NCBI GenBank assembly: GCA_049289295.1
Contig: JBATLL010000062.1
Coordinates: forward strand, 186,001-250,000
Length of the DNA stretch: 64,000 nt
Direction of reading: 5' to 3'
Source: BOKV01 sp049289295
Lineage (GTDB): Bacteria > Pseudomonadota > Alphaproteobacteria > Rhizobiales > Rhizobiaceae
The position numbers and the translations under genes are program-made. Within the stretch, counting starts at the first letter, position 1, and each line of letters starts with the position of its first letter. This document shows positions 8,360 to 15,984 of this stretch, one piece after another. The notes beneath the pieces are model-generated. The model searched no databases. It worked only from the letters and a program-made list of their open reading frames with translations, and was not told the DNA's origin.

Positions 8360-9793
8360 ATGACCACTGAAAATTCCAGACCTGTCGTAACCCGTTTCGC
8401 ACCCTCCCCGACCGGCTATCTCCACATTGGCGGCGCGCGCACTGCACTGTTCAACTGGCTTTTTTCCAAGCGCCATGGCGGCAAGATGCTTCTGCGCATC
8501 GAGGATACCGATCGCGAGCGCTCCACCCAGGCAGCGGTCGATGCCATTCTTGATGGCCTGTCCTGGATGGGGATCACTTGGGATGGCGATCCGATTTCAC
8601 AGTTTTCGCGCGTTGCACGCCATCGCGAGATCGCCGAAGAACTGGTCCGCCGCAACGAGGCCTATTATTGCTATGCCACGCAGGCTGAACTGGAGGAAAT
8701 GCGGGAAAAGGCGCGCGCCGAAGGCCGCCCTCCCCGTTATGACGGTCGCTGGCGCGACAGGGATCCGTCCGAAGCGCCGGAGGGAGCCAGGGGCGTTATC
8801 CGCATCAAGGCGCCGCGCGAGGGCGAGACCATTGTCGAGGACCAGGTGCAGGGAACGGTCCGCTTTCCCAACAAGGACCTGGACGATTTCATCCTCCTGC
8901 GCTCCGATGGAACGCCGACCTACATGCATGCCGTCGTCGTTGACGATCACGACATGGCGGTCACGCATATCATTCGCGGCGACGATCACCTCACCAATGC
9001 CGGTCGTCAGACCCTGATCTATCGGGCGATGGGATGGGAAGTGCCGGTCATGGCCCATATTCCGCTTATCCATGGTGCCGATGGTGCCAAACTTTCGAAA
9101 CGCCACGGCGCACTGGGCGCGGAGGCCTACCGCGACATGGGCTACCTGCCGGAAGCCCTGCGCAACTACCTGGTCCGCCTCGGGTGGGCGCATGGCGACG
9201 ACGAGATCATGTCGAGTGAAGAGATGATCGCCTGGTTCGGTTTCGATGGCATGAGCAAGGGGGCTGCGCGCTTCGACATTGCAAAGCTGCAAAGCCTCAA
9301 TGGCCATTATATTCGCCACGCCGATGATGAATATCTTGTCAGCCGGATGCGCGATATCCTGGGCTCGATCGAAGGCGGCAAGGAAATCGAAGCAGCACTG
9401 ACACCACAGCGCACCGTCCAGCTGATCCAGGCCATGCCAGGCCTGAAAGAACGGGCTAAGACACTCATCGAACTGATCGACGGCGCCCGCTTCCTGTTTG
9501 AATCGCGCCCGCTTGCCATGGATGAAAGGGCGCAGGCCACCTTGTCCAATGGTGGCCGAGAAGTGCTGAAGGCGCTCGTGCCAATCCTCTCCGCCCTGCC
9601 GCAATGGGATGCACAGACGACTGACGCAGCTGTTCGCCAGCATGCCGAAACGACAGGCCAGAAACTGGGTGCTCTCGCACAGCCGCTACGCGCAGCCCTG
9701 ACCGGGCGACTGGTTTCCCCCCCGGTCTTTGACGTGCTTGCAGTGCTGGGACGCGAGGAATCGCTCGCCAGGCTTGGTGACCAGGCTGGCTGA
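8360..9793 (+). CDS. gltX: Glutamyl-tRNA synthetase
   Basis: 477 aa from the ATG at 8360, which has GGAG at 8352-8355. An earlier in-frame ATG at 8309 adds 17 residues without a ribosome binding site. Class I aaRS motifs: the HIGH-equivalent His22-Ile-Gly-Gly within FAPSPTGYLHIGGAR and the KMSKS-equivalent KLSKR at 244-248. It charges tRNA-Glu and, if the usual alphaproteobacterial arrangement holds, a second GltX or GatCAB handles tRNA-Gln. It is divergent from comEC, sharing the 162-nt region 8198-8359. Confidence 0.97.
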   Translation: MTTENSRPVVTRFAPSPTGYLHIGGARTALFNWLFSKRHGGKMLLRIEDTDRERSTQAAVDAILDGLSWMGITWDGDPISQFSRVARHREIAEELVRRNEAYYCYATQAELEEMREKARAEGRPPRYDGRWRDRDPSEAPEGARGVIRIKAPREGETIVEDQVQGTVRFPNKDLDDFILLRSDGTPTYMHAVVVDDHDMAVTHIIRGDDHLTNAGRQTLIYRAMGWEVPVMAHIPLIHGADGAKLSKRHGALGAEAYRDMGYLPEALRNYLVRLGWAHGDDEIMSSEEMIAWFGFDGMSKGAARFDIAKLQSLNGHYIRHADDEYLVSRMRDILGSIEGGKEIEAALTPQRTVQLIQAMPGLKERAKTLIELIDGARFLFESRPLAMDERAQATLSNGGREVLKALVPILSALPQWDAQTTDAAVRQHAETTGQKLGALAQPLRAALTGRLVSPPVFDVLAVLGREESLARLGDQAG

Positions 9794-10142
9794 TTACGGC
9801 AGTTGACGGGGGCTGCCGATTTCAGGTTCGGAATGGACAAGCGCCGGGGTGACCTTTAACTTGGCTACCCAACCGGGCTGAAGCCGGGTCATGACCCTTG
9901 TCAACATGTCGGCCATGCAATGGTCAACCTGTGTGCCAGAACCATGGCCAAAACCTTGGTCTTACTTGTGCTTCTGCCGCAAATCGGCTAGCAATTTCGC
10001 ACATGCAGCGAGATTGCTGCGCCGCAATATCCGGTCAGCTCCCATGGCCGGGAAACCTTGTATTATTACGAGTCCCTGGAGACGGGTCCGGTACTTCGAC
10101 CGGGTCGGGGAAACGTATAGTGAAGAGAAGGGATGACGGACC
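9794..10142. other. Intergenic region gltX-gltA
   Basis: 349 bases with no convincing gene. A six-pair hairpin (CGGCAG/CTGCCG, 9797-9818) follows gltX but lacks a U tract. A hairpin CCGGT-ACTTCG-ACCGG lies near 10089. Small plus-strand frames at 9891-10146 look random. The region must contain the gltA promoter; no element stands out enough to place it. Confidence 0.5.
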
Positions 10143-11435
10143 ATGACGGACAAGACTGCAAAACTCACTATCGGAGCCCAGAGCTGGGATTTCCCGGTAC
10201 GCACAGGAACGCACGGTCCAGACGTGGTCGATATTTCCTCGCTCTACGGGCAGACAGACCATTTCACCTATGATCCGGGTTTCACATCCACCGCAGCCTG
10301 CGATTCAGACATCACCTTCATCGACGGCGACAAGGGCATCCTGCTGCATCGCGGTTATCCCATCGAGCAGCTTGCCGAGCATGGCGACTTTCTCGAAACC
10401 TGCTACCTGCTGCTCTACGGCGAATTGCCGAACAAGGCTGAAAGCGACGATTTCCATTTCCGCGTCAGCCGCCACACCATGGTGCATGAGCAGATGCAGT
10501 TTCTGTTCCGCGGTTTCCGACGTGACGCCCATCCGATGGCCGTCATGTGCGGTGTCGTTGGCGCGCTGTCTGCCTTCTATCACGACTCCACGGATATTTC
10601 CGATCCGCACCAGCGCATGGTGGCGAGCCTTCGCATGATCGCGAAGATGCCGACCATTGCCGCCATGGCCTACAAATATTCCATCGGCCAACCCTTCGTT
10701 TATCCGAAGAACGATCTCGACTATGCGTCAAACTTCCTGCGCATGTGCTTTGCGGTTCCCTGCGAGGACTACGAAGTGAACCCGGTTCTTGCGCGTGCCA
10801 TGGATCGCATCTTCATCCTCCATGCCGATCACGAGCAGAACGCCTCGACATCGACCGTTCGCCTTGCCGGTTCTTCGGGTGCCAACCCGTTTGCCTGCAT
10901 CGCTGCCGGTATTGCCTGCCTGTGGGGTCCGGCCCATGGCGGCGCGAACGAAGCTGCGCTCAACATGCTTGCCGAAATCGGTTCGGTTGACCGCATCCCC
11001 GAATACATCGCCCGCGCCAAGGACAAGAACGATCCGTTCCGCCTCATGGGCTTCGGCCACCGCGTCTACAAGAATTATGATCCACGCGCACGCATCATGC
11101 AGAAGACAACGCATGAAGTGCTCAACGCCCTGCAGATCAAGGATGATCCGTTGCTCGAAGTGGCGATGGAACTGGAAAAGATCGCCCTTTCGGACGAATA
11201 CTTCGTCGAGAAGAAGCTCTATCCGAATATCGACTTCTATTCCGGCATCACGCTGAAGGCTCTCGGCTTCCCGACCACCATGTTCACCGTCCTCTTCGCG
11301 CTTGCGCGCACTGTCGGCTGGATTGCCCAGTGGAAGGAAATGATCGAGGATCCGAAGCAGCGCATTGGCCGTCCACGCCAGCTCTATACCGGCCCGGCAC
11401 GCCGCGACTATGTCGAACTGGCCGACCGCGCCTGA
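10143..11435 (+). CDS. gltA: Citrate synthase (type II, hexameric class)
   Basis: 430 aa, the usual length of the proteobacterial NADH-sensitive class. It condenses acetyl-CoA and oxaloacetate at the entry to the TCA cycle. Family blocks are LLHRGYPIEQLAEHGDF, the substrate-binding SGANPFACIAAGIACLWGPAHGG containing the active-site His, and MGFGHRVYKNYDPRA with the second His. GAAGGGATGACGGACC precedes the ATG. Transcription ends at the strong hairpin at 11457-11489, shared with the convergent lpxB. Confidence 0.97.
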   Translation: MTDKTAKLTIGAQSWDFPVRTGTHGPDVVDISSLYGQTDHFTYDPGFTSTAACDSDITFIDGDKGILLHRGYPIEQLAEHGDFLETCYLLLYGELPNKAESDDFHFRVSRHTMVHEQMQFLFRGFRRDAHPMAVMCGVVGALSAFYHDSTDISDPHQRMVASLRMIAKMPTIAAMAYKYSIGQPFVYPKNDLDYASNFLRMCFAVPCEDYEVNPVLARAMDRIFILHADHEQNASTSTVRLAGSSGANPFACIAAGIACLWGPAHGGANEAALNMLAEIGSVDRIPEYIARAKDKNDPFRLMGFGHRVYKNYDPRARIMQKTTHEVLNALQIKDDPLLEVAMELEKIALSDEYFVEKKLYPNIDFYSGITLKALGFPTTMFTVLFALARTVGWIAQWKEMIEDPKQRIGRPRQLYTGPARRDYVELADRA

Positions 11436-11456
11436 AAACTGAGATGCTGAAAATCG

Positions 11457-11489
11457 AAACCGGTCATCTCACCCGAGATGGCCGGTTTT
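11457..11489. terminator. Bidirectional intrinsic terminator gltA/lpxB
   Basis: A 14-pair near-perfect stem (AAACCGGTCATCTC / GAGATGGCCGGTTT, one T-G pair) has a 4-nt loop. It is flanked by TTTTCATTT on the plus side and by an A-rich run giving U on the minus side. It lies exactly between the two convergent genes. Confidence 0.85.
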
Positions 11490-12649
11490 CATTTGCCGAT
11501 CAGTTTGAGAACCGTGCGCGCCGCCACAAGGCTTGAAGGTTCATCCTGGTGCAGGCGTTGCCTGACCTTGGCAAAACCGTCGAGCTGCGCCTGGCGATGT
11601 GGCCCCGCGCGCATCAGCGCCTGTGCATGTCGGGCAAGCCAGTGTGGCCGCACCATTTCCTCGAAGCGCTCGGGAATGATGACATCATCGGCAATGAGAT
11701 TAGGCAAGGCACCTGTCCAGCCAAAGATCAGGAACTTGAACAATCGCATGACGCGGTCGACTCGGTAGATCGAGATACAGGGAATCCCATATAGCGCCAG
11801 TTCCAGAAGGACAGTGCCCGACACGGCAATTGCTGCATCCGCTTCCATGAATGCAGCCTGTTTTGCTTCCTCGCCGGACACGATTTCCGGCTTCACGGAC
11901 CAGTTTTCGATCTCCGCGCGGATCATCGGCTCCAGATGCGTAACCGCTGGAAGCACAGCCCGTACGCCTGGCTCGCGTGCTGCGAGGATTTCTAGCGTCC
12001 GCTTGAAGTCGGGTAACAGCAGTTTGGCTTCCGTGCTGCGCGAACCAGGCAGGATCAGCAGGGTCTTTCTGCCTGATGGGGTACTGCGGTCCGGTAGCCT
12101 GATTTTTTCCAGTTGAGCGGCAAGCGGGTGCCCGATATAGGTGCAGTCCGGTCCGTTCAACTCCTTCAGGACATCCGGTTCGAACGGCAGAATCGCCAGG
12201 ATATGATCGATGTAGCGGCGCATCTTCGGCGCGCGACCCGGCCGCCATGCCCACACGCTGGGGCAGACATATTTCACGACCCGGATTTCGGGGTTGATCG
12301 CCCTAACCCGCCTTGCAACCCGCCCGCAGAATTCCGGACTGTCAATCAGCAGAAGCACGTCCGGCTTTCTGGCAATAGCATCGTCTGCCACTTCGCGCAC
12401 GCGACGCAGTAGCGAAGGTAGCCGGCCAAGCACGGCCGATAGGCCCATTACCGAGATTTCAGAAATGTCGAACAGGCTCTCAAGGCCAAGTTCCCGCATG
12501 GCAGGGCCGCCAAGTCCGGCAAACCGCACAACGGGGGCAAGCGAGCGGAACGCCTGCATCAGATCAGCGCCAAGCGCATCGCCCGAGCGCTCGCCTGTCA
12601 CGAAATAAACGAGCTTGCCGCCATCACCACTTGCCGGTTTCTCAGCCAT
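11489..12649 (-). CDS. lpxB: Lipid-A-disaccharide synthase
   Basis: 386 aa from the ATG at 12649; the frame is open 61 codons further upstream, but that stretch lies in lpxI. It joins UDP-2,3-diacylglucosamine and lipid X to form the lipid A disaccharide at the inner membrane. N-terminal LVYFVTGERSGDALGADLM, LLIDSPEFCGRVAR, VKYVCPSVWAWRPGR and the C-terminal SGTVLLELALYGIP (donor-binding region) match GT19. The start overlaps the lpxI stop by 8 bases, and it is the last gene of the lpx string. Confidence 0.96.
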   Translation of the reverse strand: MAEKPASGDGGKLVYFVTGERSGDALGADLMQAFRSLAPVVRFAGLGGPAMRELGLESLFDISEISVMGLSAVLGRLPSLLRRVREVADDAIARKPDVLLLIDSPEFCGRVARRVRAINPEIRVVKYVCPSVWAWRPGRAPKMRRYIDHILAILPFEPDVLKELNGPDCTYIGHPLAAQLEKIRLPDRSTPSGRKTLLILPGSRSTEAKLLLPDFKRTLEILAAREPGVRAVLPAVTHLEPMIRAEIENWSVKPEIVSGEEAKQAAFMEADAAIAVSGTVLLELALYGIPCISIYRVDRVMRLFKFLIFGWTGALPNLIADDVIIPERFEEMVRPHWLARHAQALMRAGPHRQAQLDGFAKVRQRLHQDEPSSLVAARTVLKLIGK

Positions 12650-13535
12650 TGCCTTCCAGCTCTTCGCCTCGCACGCCGTAGATATAAAGGCCTGCTTCCC
12701 GCGCCCTGGCAACTGTCTGCGCACGGCCGAGAATGATCGACTTGTCCGCCTCAAGCGCGATGCCCCGCAACCCGGCCCGCACAGCGAGATCAACCGTATC
12801 CGGCCCGATTGCAGGAAGGTCCGCCCGCACATCCTGTTCCGGCTTCATGGTCTTCACGATCACGCCATTCTTGCCTTCCCTTGGCATTCGGCCAATTTCG
12901 CGATTGCGCACGATGCGCAGCAGCATTTCGCTGGTTCCCTCCGCACCCTCTACCGCCACGACTCGCCCGCCTTCGGCAATTGCCGCCTGGCCAATGTCGA
13001 GATGTCCAAGCGCCTTGCAGGCGGCAAAGGCCTCGCGAATGTTGCGCATGTCTGCGCGCGCCGGTTTTCTGCCTGCAATGGCTCCGGCCCCGGCAAGAAG
13101 ATGGGGAGCTACCTGATGCGCACCCAGAACATCGATCCCATGACCGGCGAACAGCTTGATCGTGCCGCTCAACACGGTGTTGTCACCACCAATCATGAAA
13201 CCGAGAATTTTCGGCAATGCCCTGATCGTTCCCCAGTCGAGCTTCATCTTGAGGAAGTCCGGGCGCTTGCGAACCGCGCCGGCAAAGACGACTTCGCCGA
13301 TCCCGCGTTCCTTCAGCATCAGGATAAGACGTCCGAATTGCCCCCAGGCAAGCATGTGGACGGGCATGGCGGCAATCGTTTCTTCCGCCTCGCCCTCGAT
13401 GCCAACCAGGAACGGCCTGCGCCCTGCATCAAGTGCAGCCTGCGCAATCTCGTGCGGCATCAGCCCATGGGCACAGATGATCGCAAGGTCAGGCTTTGCC
13501 TCGCTGCTGCTCCGGCTGCTTTCCGGCGCAGCCAT
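12642..13535 (-). CDS. lpxI: UDP-2,3-diacylglucosamine pyrophosphatase LpxI
   Basis: 297 aa, DUF1009/LpxI family. It hydrolyses UDP-2,3-diacylglucosamine to lipid X, replacing LpxH, which it does not resemble. An N-terminal Rossmann-like part (PDLAIICAHGLMPHEIAQ) is followed by a C-terminal part with the MIGGDNTVLSGTIKLFAGHG block. It sits in its functional place between lpxA and lpxB; the start is 2 bases after the lpxA stop. LpxI is the standard alphaproteobacterial solution to this step. Confidence 0.93.
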   Translation of the reverse strand: MAAPESSRSSSEAKPDLAIICAHGLMPHEIAQAALDAGRRPFLVGIEGEAEETIAAMPVHMLAWGQFGRLILMLKERGIGEVVFAGAVRKRPDFLKMKLDWGTIRALPKILGFMIGGDNTVLSGTIKLFAGHGIDVLGAHQVAPHLLAGAGAIAGRKPARADMRNIREAFAACKALGHLDIGQAAIAEGGRVVAVEGAEGTSEMLLRIVRNREIGRMPREGKNGVIVKTMKPEQDVRADLPAIGPDTVDLAVRAGLRGIALEADKSIILGRAQTVARAREAGLYIYGVRGEELEGNG

Positions 13536-13537
13536 GC

Positions 13538-14335
13538 CTACCCCTCGCGCCGTGGCGTGCAGATCGAACGGTCGCCGCTTTCCTTCAGGAAAACGAGTAT
13601 CTGGGACACCACCGGATCGTCGCCGAACTTTTCGCCAAGGGCAACGGCTGCCTCCTTGAGCGGAATGTCCGAGGAAAACAGTTCCTTGAACGCATGGCGC
13701 GCATTGTGAATGCTCTCACGCGAAACCCCTGCCCGCTTCATCCCGATCAGATTGAGACCGCCGAGATAAGCCCTGTTTCCAAGCGCCATGCCGAACGGAA
13801 TGACATCGTTTTCCAGACCAGCCATACCGCCGACAAAGGCGTTCCTGCCTATCCGGCAGAACTGATGCACCCCGGCTCCGCCACCAATGATGACATTGTC
13901 ATCGACCTTGCAATGACCTGCCACCATCACATTGTTGGAAAAGATGATGTTGTTGCCGAGAATGCAGTCATGCGCGACATGCGCACCGGCCAGAAACACG
14001 CAACGATTGCCAATTGCGGTACGGCTTGCATCGCCCTCGGTACCCGGATTCATTGTGACATGCTCGCGGATCAGGCAGTCGGTGCCGATCTCCAGCGAAT
14101 TCGGCTCGCCATGATACTTCAGGTCCTGCGGCTCATGGCCGATGGATGCAAACGGGAATATCCGCGTGCGCGCGCCCACACTCGTATTGCCTGCCACCAC
14201 GACATGCGATTTCAACTCGACATCATCGCCCAGCACCACATCCTTGCCGACATGACAGAACGGGCCGATCTTCACGCCTTCACCCAGGCGTGCGCCATCT
14301 TCGACAACTGCCGAAGAGTGAATATTGGAACTCAT
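13538..14335 (-). CDS. lpxA: UDP-N-acetylglucosamine acyltransferase
   Basis: 265 aa left-handed beta-helix of hexapeptide repeats (residues about 1-190) with a helical C-terminal domain. It transfers a 3-hydroxyacyl chain from ACP to UDP-GlcNAc, the first step of lipid A synthesis. The catalytic base is His122 in GAHVAHDC (equivalent to E. coli His125), and IGHEPQDLKYHGEP is typical. It overlaps fabZ by 4 bases (ATGA). Confidence 0.97.
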   Translation of the reverse strand: MSSNIHSSAVVEDGARLGEGVKIGPFCHVGKDVVLGDDVELKSHVVVAGNTSVGARTRIFPFASIGHEPQDLKYHGEPNSLEIGTDCLIREHVTMNPGTEGDASRTAIGNRCVFLAGAHVAHDCILGNNIIFSNNVMVAGHCKVDDNVIIGGGAGVHQFCRIGRNAFVGGMAGLENDVIPFGMALGNRAYLGGLNLIGMKRAGVSRESIHNARHAFKELFSSDIPLKEAAVALGEKFGDDPVVSQILVFLKESGDRSICTPRREG

Positions 14336-14796
14336 GCTTCCTCCGGATCCACCATCATGGCGCTTATCAGCGCTTCGGCGGCCTTGTGTTCTTCGACATA
14401 GGCATTGCAGGCAAAGCGGAAAATATTGCCGCGCTGTTTCAGTTTCTCGACCTTGAGATGCAGCACGTCACCGGGAATGACCGGCCGGCGGAACTTCGCA
14501 TTGTCGATGGTCATGAAATAGACCAGCTTGCGCTTTCCCCCGGAATGCTTGCGCGCAACCATCGCGCCGCAGGTCTGCGCCATAGCCTCGATGATCAGCA
14601 CGCCTGGCATGATCGGCTCGCCTGGAAAGTGACCGTTGAAATGCGGCTCGTTCATGGTGACATTCTTCACGCCCGTAGCGGAAATATCGTCGACAATGTC
14701 GATGATCTTGTCCACCAGCAGGAACGGGTAGCGATGCGGCAGAAGCCGGAACAGCTCCGTGATGCCCATTGAATCCAATTCTGCCTTGTCCGTCAT
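14332..14796 (-). CDS. fabZ: 3-hydroxyacyl-ACP dehydratase FabZ
   Basis: 154 aa hot-dog fold enzyme dehydrating 3-hydroxyacyl-ACP in fatty acid elongation. The catalytic block NEPHFNGHFPGEPIMPGVL contains the active-site His, with Glu in the following helix (IIEAMAQTCG). HRYPFLLVDKIIDI marks the N-terminal strand. Overlaps of 4 bases with both lpxD and lpxA couple the enzyme competing for 3-hydroxyacyl-ACP with the lipid A acyltransferases. Confidence 0.97.
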   Translation of the reverse strand: MTDKAELDSMGITELFRLLPHRYPFLLVDKIIDIVDDISATGVKNVTMNEPHFNGHFPGEPIMPGVLIIEAMAQTCGAMVARKHSGGKRKLVYFMTIDNAKFRRPVIPGDVLHLKVEKLKQRGNIFRFACNAYVEEHKAAEALISAMMVDPEEA

Positions 14797-15848
14797 TCTT
14801 GCTGTTTCCCCCCGGATTTCGAGTTCGCGACCATGTCCTTGAGTATCATGTTCATCTTGACCCAGTCGCGAATTGGCTGTGCCGGATATCCCATGACCTT
14901 GGAACCCGGATCGAGATCATAGGTCAGGCCTGAACCCCCGCCGATCTGGCACCCGTCGCCAACCTTGATATGTCCAACGATGCCGGTCTGGCCCGCCACC
15001 ACGACATAGTCGCCAAGGGTGGCACTGCCCGCAACGCCAGCCAGGCCAACGATGACACAATGACGGCCTATCACCACGTTGTGGCCTATCTGGACCAGAT
15101 TGTCGATCTTCGTGCCTTCGCCGATCACTGTGTCTCGGTTTGCCCCGCGATCCACCGTCGCATTGGCACCGATCTCCACCTTGTCCTGAATGATGACGCG
15201 TCCGACCTGCGGGATCTTTTCATGCCCGCCAGGCCCCATCGCGAAACCGAAACCGTCCTGCCCAACGCGAACACCAGGATGCAGGATAACATTGTCGCCG
15301 ATGAAGGCATGCGTAACCGTGGTCCCGGCACCGATCGTCGTGTTGCGTCCAATCTGGACATTCTCACCGATCACGGCATTGGCGAGTACCCGGCTGCCCC
15401 TTCCGATCGCGGCACCGCGCCCGATGACGGCACCAGCTTCGATGATGACATTTTCTTCCAGTGTCACCCCATCGCTGATGTGAGCGCGCGCGGATATGCC
15501 CGTTTCGCCGGTAACCGGCTCAGGCCTGCCAGCTGTCGGATAAAGCATGCCGAGCGCCACCGCATAGGCCTTGTACGGCTGGTCATGCAGCAGCAGTTCG
15601 ACATGCGCGCCGATCCTGTCGGCGAATTTCGGGCTGCAGAACAGCGCCACCGCATTGGTGGTTTCTGCATGCTGGAGATAGCGTGGATTGTCGATGAACG
15701 AAATGGCGCCATTCTGCGCAGCCTCGACAGGCCCGGCAGAGGTCACCAGCTTCGAACCGGCGGCAGGATTGCGAAGGGTGGCACCCGTCCGCACTGCAAT
15801 TTCTGCCAGTGTCGCATGCCTGATCTGAAAAAAGCCTGGATGTGTCAT
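14793..15848 (-). CDS. lpxD: UDP-3-O-(3-hydroxyacyl)glucosamine N-acyltransferase
   Basis: 351 aa. An N-terminal uridine-binding domain (about 1-110) is followed by a long hexapeptide-repeat beta-helix and a C-terminal helix. The catalytic His lies in LVQIGHNVVIG; GQDGFGFAMGPGGHEKIPQ and IGANATVDRGA are family hallmarks. It adds the second 3-hydroxyacyl chain, N-linked, in lipid A synthesis. It is separated from bamA by a 136-nt spacer carrying a 9-pair hairpin, and coupled to fabZ by ATGA. Confidence 0.96.
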   Translation of the reverse strand: MTHPGFFQIRHATLAEIAVRTGATLRNPAAGSKLVTSAGPVEAAQNGAISFIDNPRYLQHAETTNAVALFCSPKFADRIGAHVELLLHDQPYKAYAVALGMLYPTAGRPEPVTGETGISARAHISDGVTLEENVIIEAGAVIGRGAAIGRGSRVLANAVIGENVQIGRNTTIGAGTTVTHAFIGDNVILHPGVRVGQDGFGFAMGPGGHEKIPQVGRVIIQDKVEIGANATVDRGANRDTVIGEGTKIDNLVQIGHNVVIGRHCVIVGLAGVAGSATLGDYVVVAGQTGIVGHIKVGDGCQIGGGSGLTYDLDPGSKVMGYPAQPIRDWVKMNMILKDMVANSKSGGKQQE

Positions 15849-15896
15849 GCCAGTCGTTTAATCCCGATGGAGACTTGCCGCAATCCGCAAATGCAT

Positions 15897-15918
15897 CAGG
15901 GAGCCGTGGGGCTCCCTG
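15897..15918 (-). terminator. Hairpin between bamA and lpxD
   Basis: A perfect 9-pair stem CAGGGAGCC/GGCTCCCTG has a 4-nt loop. On the minus strand it is followed by TGATGCATTTGCGG, which has no proper U tract. It is more likely an attenuator or RNA-stability element that lowers lpxD expression relative to bamA than a full stop. Confidence 0.5.
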
Positions 15919-15984
15919 CGCATCGGGTTTGTCTGCCTGTGAAAGGTGCGCGCACCTGAAATCAAACCAGTGATTCCGGCTCGA

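Noticed and set aside
9891..10146. Two overlapping 81-82-aa plus-strand frames before gltA
   Set aside because: No ribosome binding site, Cys/Trp/Arg-rich composition, and mutual overlap in two frames.
12615..13709. 364-aa plus-strand open frame opposite lpxI
   Set aside because: Complement of a confident LpxI gene; His/Arg/Pro-rich random-looking translation and no start signals.
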